Source: Anisodus tanguticus (taxonomy: Eukaryota; Streptophyta; Magnoliopsida; Solanales; Solanaceae). Taken from it: a DNA stretch of 64,000 nucleotides. The stretch's first letter is position 1. Every line of letters starts with the position of its first letter. The notes under the pieces are model-generated. The model worked only from the letters and a program-made list of their open reading frames with translations. It was not told the origin of the DNA and made no database searches. The position numbers were made by a program, and so were the translations under genes. Below are positions 21,928 through 34,700 of this stretch, in pieces. The stretch is taken from the NCBI GenBank assembly GCA_034509755.1, contig CM067550.1, positions 2,535,001-2,599,000 on the forward strand, read 5' to 3'.

Positions 21928-22081
21928 CGATACTTTGGTAGCAACAGATGATGGAGGTTGGCTTTATTGGATGGATCTACAAATGCTAGGGAGGCAACAT
22001 TGGATCAAGGTTCTAATTATGCACTACTATATTTCGAATACTTGGAGAGCGCTCTCGCTCTAGGAGGCATGTACTAGTTAA

Positions 22082-23470
22082 ATGTAAGTGATTGCAATTG
22101 GATTGTAGATGATTTTTATCACACAAGTAGTACCCTCTATTTTATTTATTTATATGGGACGGTTTCTTTCAAGTTAACAAAGTATTAGTCATTTATTTTA
22201 ATACAATACATTGATTCTTATTATCAAAAATCTTATTTGTAGATATGAAGTTTTAAGTAATTTATTCAAAGTTCTAAAATTTTATGCAAAGTCCTACTGT
22301 AAAAACTTAAAAATTTTAACTAAAAACTTAAAATATTGAAAAAGAGATTTATTACATTTCTAATGTCATGCTCATACAAGGAAATAATGAACTTTTAAAC
22401 ATAATTGTTGAAGCAAATATCAAATTTGTTAATCTAGTTTTTTGTATCTACTAATACTAACCGTGATTTGATGTTCCCTCAAAATATTAGAAGTGATGCA
22501 AATCTGAGTTATTTTAATTGGGTAACACATTTTTACACTACTAATATTTTTAACTATTTAATTATTGTACTCAATTTACATATAATAACTTTATCATTAT
22601 GTTGTTTAAAATATACAGAACACTATATTCATTCTCAAAACAAATATCCAGAACACTATCCTAATTGATCTAGAGATAAGTAGCCCATGTGAAATTTTAA
22701 AATAGTGCACCACAAAAAGAAAAAAGAATTTAGATTATATGGTTTTCCAAGAACATGTTGCTAACCACATGATATGATGGTTCAAACATGTAAATAGACG
22801 TGTAAAATGGCAAATTGAGTCGGCCCACTATATTTTTTATTACTAAAAATGCATGTTGGTAGTTTTCTTGTGATATAATTTTGTATAAATAAAAAAGGTC
22901 AAATAATAAAGTTTTCAATGATTGGTTGTAATTACAATTTTTCCAACATTGTAGTACACACATGAAAGATAAAAAGTGATCCACATTAATCTCTGTTGGA
23001 GTTACGTACTTGTTATAATAGTATAGATAATATATAATTTTTTTCATTATCCTAAATTAAAAGGTTTCAATTTTTTCTTAGATTTAGTTAGGGTTGTTTA
23101 AATGAGTGGATCAAATTAAGTTAATTTTTTATCTCTCATAAATCAGTATATAAATATCCCACTACTCATCTCGCTTCATTTAATCGTCTTGGATTAATAT
23201 TATAAACATTTAAAATATTAAAGTCCTTTATGTTCTCGACTAGCATATAAATTTCTAACCAGCTTAAAAAGTTCCTAACAAACATATTGAACTTAAGGTA
23301 AACATACCAACATGACCAAAATAATTCCAACTTTTGAATATAGCCTATATATCTCTCAAACACTTTAATCGATCCTACCATCCCAAAGTGTGATAGATAG
23401 TTTGGAGAGACTATTTCCATCTTAGCAAATCAAAAATAAACTTTTGAATGATTGATTCACTTAAGTTTTT
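22082..23470. other. AT-rich spacer, no gene seen
   Basis: Several short open frames exist (for example 22468-22668 and 22730-23047) but they have low-complexity composition and no motif or splice support. I see no gene, RNA or clear transposon. Confidence 0.4.
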
Positions 23471-24005
23471 TGGCTTAATACATGGAAACACCTTAAATTT
23501 GTCCGTAAATTTCATTTAAATACTTGAACTACGACTTATTCTAATTGAGTATCTGAATATATAACAAAATATTCCTATTAGGCTCTTTCGATTCAAATTT
23601 TGGAAAAACTTTTGCATTTGTTCTCAAGTGTTCATTACGTGGTTAAGTTAATCACTTAAAATATGTCACTTCCTTTAATTATATGCATTTGCCTCAATAA
23701 GTTATACAACCTCAGGCATGTTTCGATCGAGGTTGAGGTGTATAATTAAAAAAGATTATATATTTTATGTGGTTAACTTAACTACCTAATAGACCGGCCT
23801 TAACCCTTCCCCCTCTTACTAAGACTACAGAATGTTCTTGTGAATTATGTGAGAACATTTCGAAAAGTATTTTTAAAATTTAAACTGAAAGTGTCTAATA
23901 GTAACACTTTATCATATGTTCAAGTGTTCAATTGGAATAAGTCGTAGTTCGAATGTTTAAATAAAATTTGCTGACAAATTTAAGGGGCTATTATGTATTA
24001 AACCA
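23471..24005. mobile_element. MITE-like element with terminal inverted repeats over 100 bp
   Basis: The left end TGGCTTAATACATGGAAACACC and the reverse complement of the right end TGGTTTAATACATAATAGCCCC match, and similarity continues inward for more than 100 bp (ttaaatttgtc, gaactacgacttattc, aattgaac/gagt, ata-aaa-gt). The interior is unrelated and non-coding. No exact TSD could be fixed: T-runs abut both ends. Long TIRs suggest a Mutator-like or foldback origin. Confidence 0.7.
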
Positions 24006-24419
24006 TTTTTAGTTAATTTAGATCTCCTTTATTAGAAGATAACCTTAGCTTGTTTAACAATTGAATTATTGAACATGTACGACTAAATTGATTCACGTGT
24101 TGATGTAATTTGTAGTCAATGAATGCACTGAGCAAATTTTTGAGGTTCAATAAATATTGGAAGCTTACATAATTAACCAAATGCATTATATCCCTGCTTC
24201 CTTCTTGAGTCCACCATTTCGTTTGCCACCAAAACCGCATATAGGATTTGTCTTTCTTCCACGAACACATTCTTAAGAGATAGAAATTATATTGTTCAGC
24301 ACCTTCTTTAGTCCACTTAAAAGCACCTTAGAGATTATCTTTTAGATGCTTCCTAGTAGATTTATAGGCATATAGTCCTCAATGTTATTGGTCACACAAT
24401 GTCAAAGCAAGTGCCTTTT

Positions 24420-24605
24420 TTTTCTTGTTTTGATAACGTGGTGTTGGGGCAGTTTGCTTGCACCTCAACTAATTCCTCGAGATACCTGCTACCTTCCACC
24501 AGCAACATGAGAAGAAATCACCTAGTGTTTTGTCTCCGCTGAAATTTGAACCTGAGACATCATGATTCTCCTCCCACTTCATTGATGAGTAGGCCACACC
24601 CTTAG
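24420..24605 (-). mobile_element. tRNA-derived SINE
   Basis: On the minus strand: GGGTGTGGCCTACTCATCAATGAAGTGGG resembles a tRNA A box, AGGTTCAAATTTC a B box, then the body with AGACAAAACACTAGGTGATTTCTTC and GCTGGTGGAAGGTAGCAGGTA, and the 3' part CGAGG...GAGGTGCAAGCAAACTG...CCACGTTATC followed by an A-rich end. This is the standard layout of a common Solanaceae SINE family; truncated copies of its tail occur at 48956-49046 and 33900-34080. TSD not certain. Confidence 0.7.
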
Positions 24606-24890
24606 GTGCCATAACCAGTGACTTGAAAAGAACTAATGGAGGAGTAAAACTTTTGGCAGTTTGCACAATTGCATGTCAAGTCAAACACAATGACAATAAC
24701 AAAGAGGGAAAGTGAAGTAACTTGGAAACATAATCCCGTATATCAACTATGGATCCAATGTTCAAAATGATGTGCTCTTCATCATTTACACACAGGAAGC
24801 TGAAATGTTTTAACAGAAGGAAAATATAACTATTTTTTTTCTCTTTTAAACTATTCTTTACAGTTTACACAGGAACGTGTTGTACAATTT

Positions 24891-27800
24891 TCATGTCCTT
24901 ACTCGAGTCTTTGGCTGGAGTGCTTGTGACATGGCACGTAGCCTGTTTGTTATCTCCGTAAATGATGGTCTTGCTTCTGGATCAGGCGACCAGCACTCTT
25001 CCATCAGTTTTCCCCACTCAGGATCACAACGTTGTGGGACGAGAGGTCTGAGTGTGTTATTTACAATTCCACCTTCATCCACAATTTATATAATTAGTCC
25101 ATTCTTCAAGCTTGCCCAGAAAGTCTCAAATTGTCTTGCAGCATAAAGAAAGATGTACTATTCGTTCATCTTCATGTGCGTGGAATTTTATCTTACAATG
25201 GAAAAGCAAAGGAAAGAACAAACTACTCCTTCCATCCCAAAAAGAATGGCGAGAAAGGTCAACGCATCTACTTGTTTTTGTGAGAATTGAGACATTGATT
25301 CCTCAAAATTTCTTGAAATAAAATTTACATACTTAGAAACTGCATAAATGTACCCTAAATCACAACTTTTTATAGTGAAAACTATTTAAAAATGTATAAA
25401 GAAATGGTAGTTGAGAAATTTAATGTATATCCCAGAAGCTTACCAATAATAGCACCACAATGCAGGTTTGCATAAGGCTCCTCTCCTGTCAAGATCTCCC
25501 ACATTGTGATGCCAAATGAAAACACATCAACCTGCCAAAACGGAGTAATGACATTACTTCATACATGGTGTATAAATAGTTCTTCATGTCCAGCTTGAAG
25601 TTGAGCATATTAAAAGAGAGATCTTACCTTTTCTGAAACACGACTGCTGTTTCCGTTCAATAGCTCCGGCGCCATCCATGGAAGTGTTCCTCTAACACCA
25701 CCGGAAACAAGGGTATTTCTCTTAATCCGTGATAATCCAAAATCACCAACCTGAAAAATTAACGAAAAATTAAATTTGCTGGCTACTGGCTATATACCAG
25801 ATAAAGTAACACTTGAGAGGAGCTTGGTATTTTATAATCAAAACAGACACACACTTGACCTTTACCTTGCACACGGGGCGGTGTGGATCTCCCAAGTTGA
25901 CTAGCAAATTTTCACATTTCAAATCGAAATGAACAATATTTTTCAAATGCAGGTACTCCATGCCAAAAGCAGCATCTAATGCAAGCATAAGTTTTTTTCG
26001 CCGATCAAGCGCTCTGCAAGAACTGAGTAGTTCCATGGGTTATATTCTGAAAAAAGGCAACTAGTTTCTTGATCAAATTCGTTGGACTAGCTTGAATAAT
26101 GGAAGACTAATCTACCTTACCTAAATAATAAGATACTAATTACAATCATAATAATTACAATATATTACATTATCAATAACAATAAATGAGAGGTAATTAT
26201 GGGATATCCCCATAATTACTCTAACACAAATAAGAGGATATGAGAAGCAGCAAACTCACCGATCCTTCCTAGCCAGGACATGCCTTAATGATCCATTGAC
26301 CATATATTCAGTAACTGTAGCCACAGTTCCACCAGGTCCAAATGGAACCACCCCATAGAGTGCCACTATATTTGGATGGTGTAGTTTGGAGAGAATCTTA
26401 GCCTCTCTCCAGAATTCTTTGATCTGCGAAAATAATTAGACATTTACCGATAGAGGATTATGAGAAACATTTTTTCTTCTATTAATATAGTTGATTTCTT
26501 TATGAGTAACTTGTCTTTGCATGCTTTAGGAATGTTATCTTTCCATCTATATAGAAATGCAAATTGACTTTATGAATCTGAGTCGGGGCCTACCAGTCGT
26601 TCTTGCTCAGATGAACTCCCAGCAAAACAACTTTGTTTTATTCTCTTGATAGCAACATCTGTTCCCCTCCATTTCCCATAATATACTGTTCCATACGTTC
26701 CGGATCCCAATTCTTGTAGCTCTTCAAGATCACTGTTTCTTATGATCTGCGAGTAGTAACTCACTGATTTTAGTTCAAATTGAGAAAAACCTCTTCGTAA
26801 GTGATGTAAAATCTTAATAAGGAAAAAAAGGTAAATAGAAGTTAGAATTTTCATTACATTGAGCTATACACCTAACTACCTATTGAGGTTTATATTAAGA
26901 GTCCCACATCGGATATGGAATGGGAACATGGACTCCTTATATGGATTTGGACAATCCTCACCCTACAAGCTAGCTTTTGGGGTTGAGTTAGGCCCAAGAT
27001 CCATTCTTTACAATTTATGACCACAAAAAGCTTAAACATTATAATGAAACAGAAGTTTTTGAAAACTTAAGTGCATATTTTTACTGTGTATAAAAGGAAA
27101 AGTAGCATTCACTATATATCAGAAACAAATACTCCTAATAGATTTCATTATTTAATGGAATTAGCTCTGGACCTGCAAGCCGTAGATCCCGGCCTCCTTT
27201 TCAATGATGGCAGAATCAGAAACAGATTCTTCCTTTCCATTAGAACCACTTTTGCCATCCTACAGAATCATAAACTGGTCAAGTTTATTTCCAAAAACCA
27301 AATGAGAACTGATGCCAATGACTCAAGAAAGATATTATTATTACCTCATAATCAGATTCTTCAAGAACATTCTCGATGTCGGTTTCTTCTTCAGCAGATG
27401 GAAGCCCATCACTAGGTTCATCTTGCACATGTGAGACTACTGTTGAAGATAAGGGTATATCAGGAGGCACACTATAAGTTACATCTTCCACAATAACAGC
27501 AATTGGAATTCCATCAGCATTTCCCTTTTCCACAGACTTATGAGGACCATCCGCAAGTTTCTGATGGAAAGAGACCTCAGCCACATCTGTAGCTGAATTT
27601 GGAATTGATAGATCACTAGTAACGGGATTTCTCCAATCCAAATAAAAACTAGACTCCTCAGATGAAAATGGCACAGAATTCATGTTTTGGATGTCATCAT
27701 TATCCTTTATTATGGAAGGCTGCAGCTCTACATATCGCCCTCCCGTAATATTTGTTGAATATTCACGAGATATAGATGATATAGCAGTTTTTGTGCCTCG

Positions 27801-29714
27801 ACAGGCTTGAGTATCAAGTGATGTTATTTGAATTATATCGTCATCCATGTGGTGCTGTTTGGAAATGACTATTGGATTCCTTTGAGAGATAGGTGGTGAA
27901 GAAGTGTGTCTTTCCACTTGGATTTTGGGCTCTGATGATGATGTGTAGACACTAAGTTCCGACTTCGAGTAGCATAGAATTTTTGGCAATTTCAACTCGT
28001 GCTCCACAGCATTAACAGTTGGTATATTTCTGCTTTGACTCCATTCAGCATACTCTCGGTTGTGTTCTCTGGCTTCTATATTTGGCTGATTCTCCTTCTT
28101 GACAATTAGGCGATTTTCATCTCTCACCTCATGCTCTTTCGTTGACCATTCTTGTGATGAACTAGACATTGCAAGTGATGGAGATTTTTCTGGTAGAAAA
28201 TCTGAAGGGGATGAGCTTATTGATTCTTCTCTTGATAAATTGGGCCTCTCTCCCAATCGTGATTCAGTGGCATCTTGATGCATGCCGAAACCAGATGTCA
28301 TTGCCCTTTTGTTTGACATTAGCCTCTTAGAATCCAACTCAGTTTGACCAAACTGTATAGAAGACATAGACTGTTTACTAGGGTAATTTGTCCTTGGAGT
28401 GGTTTCAAGGGGACAATTATAATAGTAGCCTGTGGTATCAACATGATAGGAAGTTTCATATAGTGGTTCATCTACTGCATATGGACTACCGGCATCAACA
28501 TTATCATATAAAAGGACATGGGAACGGTTAGGATCTTTGATCTGAAATGTCGCTGGAGAAAAAGGAGATGATTGAACATATGAAGTAGAGGGGACCTGAA
28601 CATAAGAAGAACTGGAATCTCGGAGCAGAAACTTCACATTCATTGAATTACCTCCACTACGGTTCTCAAAAGGGAGATAAGTCGGGGAATCTCTTTGGCA
28701 AATAGGACTACTAAAGTCCAAAGCATTTCCAAATTGACTTGCTTGGTTTGCAAAGATCTCCCTGCTAGTGCTTCTACGATGACCTGGCTCAAGCATTCCG
28801 TTTACTGCAACAACATACTGATAATCAGTTTCACTTTGCTGTAATGTCATTCCTTCAAACGAACAAGGGCCCTCAGAAGAATCAGCAGAAGGCACAAGAA
28901 ATAACCGTAGCCTTTGAGAACCTTTACCCAAGTCGTGATATTCCTCAATCATGTGCTGAAGATCCTCATCGGATGACACAGATACAAGTGCATCAAGATC
29001 TTCTTGAGGAAGCTGATACTTAATTGTATGAGGTTGATTACAAATCTCTGTTGTCTTTTTGACAAGCTCATTGAAAGTTAGGTTCTTCCTGATAGATATA
29101 ATTCTCGTCTCCCCACCCACATATCTAAGCTTCCCATCATTCGGCCTTGGTAAGATTCTACCCCCATAGCTGCACAGTAATCTCATCTTCCCATTGCCAC
29201 AACTCTCAAAAACTCCTGCCTCGGGGTTATGGATCTCATGTGAATGAGGGGACTCCAATACATGAATGTCTCGACCAGTTGTGCATGGAGCTACTATATC
29301 TCTATTCCTCTCATCCGAGAATATTGATGGTTTCTGTCCACTGACATTATACTCCCTTTGAAAATACGTCTTCTTTTCACCTTCTGGTGCATATGCTATC
29401 CTAGGAGAACAATCTGAAAACTCAGCACCACAGTCAGAATCGCTTCTCTTTATCCCAAGGAGGTCATGAAGCTCCTTAGAGACAACATGGCAATTTTGAG
29501 ATAGATTCGAAACGCCTCTAACTGGTTGATTTTTTTCTGTATCTCTTATTACGTTTGCTTTTCTTGGTGTCAAGCTTTTCCGAAGAAACTCTTCTGAAAA
29601 CTCTTCACCTGTCTGCATGGATACATTATGTCTACGCCTGTCATCATGATTTTCAGCCCGCAGAACAACATTGCCAATGTTTTGGCCTGAAATTCCACAA
29701 GACTCACTAGTCAT
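24891..29714 (-). CDS. PB1-domain Raf-like MAPKK kinase (group B)
   Basis: Ser/Thr protein kinase of the plant Raf-like group B, a class acting in ABA, osmotic and other stress signalling. Coding exons (minus): 29714-27345, 27259-27173, 26746-26594, 26423-26260, 26013-25866, 25750-25628, 25531-25444 and 25072-24891; GT-AG and phases agree, 1104 aa. The first exon (790 codons) carries an N-terminal PB1 domain at about residues 175-275 (KMRLLCSYGGRILPRP...GGETRIISI; acidic SSDEDLQHMIEE) and a long Ser-rich disordered linker. The kinase domain has GSGTYGTVYYG, VAIKRIK, the Raf-type catalytic loop HFDLKCENLL, DFGLS and the APE motif, and ends with ARPSFTEI. All key residues are present. A 5' UTR intron probably lies upstream. 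Confidence 0.95.
25225..25330. repeat. Probable truncated Stowaway end in kinase intron 7
   Basis: Begins TACTCCTTCCATCCCAAAAAG, close to the Stowaway terminus, followed by aatggcgagaaaggtcaac, but no matching right end is present. Confidence 0.4.
26883..27025 (+). repeat. Short LTR-like dispersed repeat in kinase intron 2
   Basis: Contains agtcccacatcgg, ctccttatatggatttggac, aatcctcac and gctagcttttggggttgag ttaggcccaagatcca in order. I recognise this block as a common dispersed plant repeat that resembles small (TRIM-like) LTRs. Boundaries, TSD and class cannot be fixed from one copy. Confidence 0.4.
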
Positions 29715-29923
29715 GGTCTAAACTTAGCTGTGCAATATCCTCTCCTTATACTTTCACCTTTACTTCTCGAACGTTTAACCAAATTCATAACCAACTGAAG
29801 TACTGTACAAGAGCTTCTCAAAACTTGTGCTACGAGCTCGTGACCCCAAAGTCTAATGTACAAACTTAAATCCAAAACGGTATTGTGGAATTAGCCTCTC
29901 TGCTTCAAACACCACACAAGAAC

Positions 29924-30074
29924 CAGAGGCTGATCCAAGATTTGAAGTTCATGGGTTCCTACAAAGACCTCACGTTAGTATACAATAATAATTGGGTTCA
30001 CAACCAAATATTTATATATATTTAGTTCATATATATTGTCTGAACCCACATGTTAATCTCTGAATCCGCCCCTG
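29924..30074. mobile_element. hAT-type MITE with 8-bp TSD
   Basis: Starts CAGAGGCTGATCC and ends GAATCCGCCCCTG (imperfect inverted termini), flanked by perfect 8-bp duplications ACAAGAAC at 29916-29923 and 30075-30082. The CAGRGGC terminus and 8-bp TSD identify the hAT superfamily. It is 151 bp and non-coding, in the probable 5' UTR intron of the kinase gene. Confidence 0.88.
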
Positions 30075-30149
30075 ACAAGAACCAACTGAACAACCAGAAA
30101 CAAAAGGTTATTCACTAAAAATTTGGTCAATTAGATTCATCACAATTTG

Positions 30150-30379
30150 TTTTTCGTATTCACAACACAATGCAAGTCCTTTTCTCTTACCAGCCAACTA
30201 TACATACCTAAAATACAATTATCCACAAAATATTTTTCATATTACAGCACAATGTGAGTCCTTTCTTACCATCAACTATACATACCTAAACTACAATTAT
30301 CCACAAATTATTTTTCATATCACAACACAATGTGAGTCCTTTCTTACCAGCAACTATACATACCTAAAATACAATTTGC
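30150..30379. repeat. Three tandem copies of an 80-bp unit
   Basis: The unit tttttcatatcacaacacaa, tgtgagtcctttcttacc, caactatacatacctaaa and caattatccacaaa is repeated three times (starts near 30150, 30232, 30311) with a few substitutions. It lies in the region I take as the 5' UTR intron of the kinase gene. Confidence 0.85.
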
Positions 30380-30587
30380 CCACAAAAACTAATCAATTAT
30401 CACACAAGAAGGGACAAGTTCAGCAATCACAGAGAATTTCTAACACACCACCAATAAAATTTAACAGTTTATTTCAAGAAACTTTAAGACAAAAAGTCAG
30501 CTAACAATTAATATAAGACAATCTTTTTTCTAACTCCACAAACATATAATGCAATATGATCATATAAAAATTAACAAAAAATTTACC

Positions 30588-30830
30588 TGTGTTTTTTTAT
30601 TTGTTTTGTTTATGTTTGGTTCTTGAAATTGAACCTGGTTTTGAGGCTCTTGAAGATTGCTTTTTTTTTTTTGGGAAAAGGGGTTCCAAAAGACATGAAA
30701 ATGGTTTTTTGTTTTAATGATATGTGAGGGTAAAGGTTGATGATGAAGGGGAGAGAGAATAGAGGATGTTGTAAAATGCAAATGTTACGGAATATCAAAA
30801 GAGAGGAGAAGTGGGAGAGCACCATTGCTT
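30588..30830 (-). other. Probable 5' UTR exon of the Raf-like kinase gene
   Basis: On the minus strand the sequence ends ...AAAACACAG then GTAAATTT at about 30588, a good splice donor, preceded by a C/T-rich leader-like tract. The coding ATG lies at 29714. Large plant PB1 kinases often have a leader intron. There is no transcript evidence, so this is an inference. Confidence 0.4.
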
Positions 30831-31600
30831 AGAATTACGCGCCATCAACTTAGGACCTAACTATATTATGAAATCAAATATTCCCCTCAACTACCACATA
30901 GCCGCCTTCCTAAATCTATACTCACTCTACAATTTCATTTTATTTGTTTTAATTTTATCAAGACATAAAATCTAAAACTATAAGAAAAATATTTAAATTT
31001 TGTTATTTTGTGTATATAAACTAAAGTTGTATATAATACAAGTACTAAAAGAAAAAGAAAAAAGCTAGTTTTGGTACCTTAATTATTGATAAATTTGTAT
31101 TTCCGTTCTTCTAATATATATGACTAAGCATATTTAACATTCAATTATTTGAAGCGTTCACTTTTAATCCTTTTACAGTTTTACTTACACAAAATCACAA
31201 ATATTATTAGTTGTTCCATCATTTAATTACCGATGTGTTATGTTAAATTTGTATTATTACTCCATATTTGAGAGTAATGTACTTCTAAAATAGTCTAAAC
31301 ATTATAACATATTTCCTATACGGAAGGACCAAAAATATATATTTTTGTTAATTGAATGTTAAATGTGTTTAGTCATACATCACAAGGATAAAAATGAGAA
31401 TTTATCCATAATTGAGAGACTAAAAATACTACTGTAGATCCCTTTAAAATATCAGCCCATTTGAAGGGAAAATCGTGCAATTTCTTCCCAAACAAAAAAA
31501 AATAAAAAGAGTTAAATCGGATAAAGCAGTATGAAATTCCTGTGTGAGACTTTTATGTCAATGGATTTTATGAAAGATATACGCCAAGACTTTCAGCAGC
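30831..31600. other. Spacer between POLD4 3' end and kinase promoter
   Basis: Should hold the kinase promoter (near 30830-31100) and the POLD4 3' UTR (right end). No gene, RNA or transposon is evident. Confidence 0.4.
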
Positions 31601-31788
31601 AAATTAATCACACACGATCACATTAAAATTACAGTCAAGTAGTGCTTTTCTAAAGATACTTATAGTACAGCCAGCTGCTGTACAGATGATACCTTCCCCT
31701 TCAAAACCCCCCGAAAGAACAGAAAATGAAAACAAAGAGGCCATGCAACTAGACGTAAACCAAAAGACCGAAACAATACAGAAGGTGG

Positions 31789-34700
31789 CTAAACGCGACC
31801 ATCCCACAAGGACTCGTTCTGAACTTTGCTAGACCTTAAAAGGCGCTCCACATCTGTTGGGGGGTTCAAACCAAGTTTCTTGGCACGCTCCCACCTGTCC
31901 AGTCTGCTCATTCCAAGGCATGGCCCATATACCATATTCATGTCAAATTGCCTCAACACTTCCTCATTCTGATCATAATTATCTGCAGATTTGGCAATAG
32001 CAAGGTGAACAAAAGCAACCTCTTTCAGACCACAAAATATATTATGGAAAATAGAGAAAGAGAAAGCAATAACTTTCAGAATTCAAAAATTCCACACTAT
32101 TTTTTGTAAGCTCAATACCGAAAGAACAGAAAGATTCCGTGTAGTGTCCATAAGTACATTCCTTTTTTTGCTTATGAAGCTATAAAATCAAAATTGTCAC
32201 CAATGAAACAGAAACATATCTCAGTGTTCATTCCCCTTGCATCACTATATGAAAACCTTCCATCTGGGGTGGGCATGGTACGGTAGATACCGATTACCAT
32301 CCCGAAACCAAAATTTATTATACCGCAGCTTCGGTATTATGGTATTTGGTACAGTATATGGAATGCATTTTTAAAAAGTTTGGTATACGGTACGGTATTT
32401 GATATTTATAAAAAAAAATACCGAAATACCGAATATCATACCGAAGTATATGTTACAATACAATTCATATATATTAATATTATAATACTAATAAATACTG
32501 CTATATAAACTAGTATCAGTATAAAGCTAATTGTTTAGACGTTGGAATTTTGACTAATCTATCCTGATCGAAATGCCCTTTTTGTGTAATTGATTTACGA
32601 AGGGGATTGCTTGTGCTCCCTCCTTTCACTTTTACTTGTCAACTAGACTTTGCACACTCCTTAAGAAATAATAAATGAAGTGCATACTCATATTAATTGA
32701 TGCATAGTTTTAATGAACTTGAAAAATAATTGAAATGAGTAATTAATACTATGGGTAAACATGAAAAAAGAAATTATCTTCTCTTGATATGCTAAAAGTA
32801 ACATGTAAAAGTGAACATCTATTTTTAGTATAGTGGACAAGTAAAAGTGAATGGAGTGAGTACATTCTTTTGAATACGTTTACATGTGTGAGGTGTTGGT
32901 ACGATATAATTGAGATATTTTTTGAATAGCCGAAGTCATAATTTTCTATTATATGAGTATACGTAAGTCGAAATCGAAAAAACTATGGTACCGATTTACC
33001 ATACCGCAAAATACCGAAACCGAACTTAAAAATACCGAACCATACCGAATTAATTTGGTATGGTAATGGTCGTATTTTTAGAAACCGAAAACCGCAATTA
33101 CCATACCGAAGTTTCAAATACCGTACCATACCATACCATACCATGCCCACCCTACTTCCACCACAATAGCTGCTAAAACTTTTATAAGGGAAATTGCTAA
33201 TGGTGATAGTTCTCAGTCACTCTAGTATAATAATATTCCGTGCCTGGTAGGAAGATGTTTCCGTTCTTATCAGGTTGATTATATCATTCCACAACCCTTC
33301 AGGCACATTGATTTTTATTTGAAGTGCAGGAAGATTATTTTCTTGCTAAACCATACTTACACAGTTACAAGACAATTCAGCAGCCGTGTTTTTAATACAT
33401 TTATAGTAATGATTAATGATTAAAAATGAGAAAATAACAACTTGACCTCTCCAATCCCCTCCCACCCCAAAAAAGAACATAACACATTAATTAATTAAAA
33501 GTATGAACTTCTAATGTTAGCATGGCAAGGCATGGCATAAAGACTAAGGCAAGTCTTCAACAATAGAGATGCCAGTTTCAAGCAAGTTCAGTGTCATTGA
33601 AACAACAACAATATGACGTGTTTTTCTACTAAAATTTTTGTGTGTATGAACACTCTTCAAATAATTTCCAATTATTCATCAGGAAAGTATCTTAAGGAAG
33701 ATATTCAAACAAAACGAAGAAAGAAATTAAGAGATGAGATAATTGGCTAAAAGTGGAAGACAAAAACTACTAGTAATCATTCTATCTCACAAATCACAAT
33801 AATCAGATATTGGGGAATGTTATATCTTGTTAACTTGGAGTAACTCCTTTATACTCCCTTTTTACCAAGTGTGACTACTATACAAAAAGCTATTTCTTTT
33901 TTTCTTTTTTTTATAATGGTAATGTCTGGTCCAGTTTGAGCGCACCTTGACTATTTCATCGTACTTACTGAATGACTACTATACAAAAAGCTACTTCTTT
34001 TTTTCTTTTCTTTTTCTTAATAATGGTAATGTCTGGTCCAGTTTGAGCGCACCTTGACTATTCCACCTTACTTATTGAATGACTACTATACAAAACGTGA
34101 TGAGTGCTTCTAATCCCTAGTCAGTCGATACTGATACTAGAATAGCTGCATGCACAACCAACATGAAACCTTGCTTGAAACCTTAGCTTAAAGAGTAGGT
34201 TAGACTATCCGTTATCTTGCTTGAAACCTTAGCTTAAAGAGATTCTCTAACTCTAATGAATGAAAAGATAGTATAGTAAAACAATGAAACACAAGTATCA
34301 ACCTCCCTAAAAATTTACCGAACTCAAATAATGTTTTCTTTGTTTCCCTTTTTCTTCCAAACTTATATCAAGAACAATGTTTATTTCCTTATTATAATAA
34401 GTCAAAAGTTGAAAGCTCCTTCTCAATCATATCTCAAGGAAAAAGTTGTAAATCTGTCCCTTTTCCAATAAACATAGCAAGTAAATGCATATTTCTTAGT
34501 TCACCTTCATTTTAGTCTCATAGTAATTGAGTACCCTCACCCTCATCCATTGAAGGAGCATCTGAACTTTTAGAATGCGTTTGTTTGTGGGTTTGGTTGC
34601 AATAATAAGGTTTAGAGAATTCCTAGTTGTAGGAACCCCTAATTTGTATAAACCACAAGCAAGAGCTCAATAAAGGGCCAAAAGGGTCACCAAAACTCAA

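Larger units (their letters stand above)
19941..22078 (+). pseudogene. F-box protein pseudogene split by a solo LTR
   Basis: The first frame starts at 19941 and shows an F-box: MPMEELIENMLSH, then SLVRFKLVNNEWADIILSPYF, as in plant F-box/FBA proteins that act as substrate receptors of SCF ubiquitin ligases. Frameshifts near 20160 and 20265 break it. Downstream pieces keep FBA-like text (LALAWVDNEIVVIKIYARQ at about 20360-20420; SSDIIIKFDV at about 20540). At 20783 a solo LTR with TSD CGATA interrupts it. After the LTR, from 21928, the frame resumes with TLVATDDGGWLYWMDLQML and ends at a stop at 22076-22078. The gene was already or has since become defective. Confidence 0.82.
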
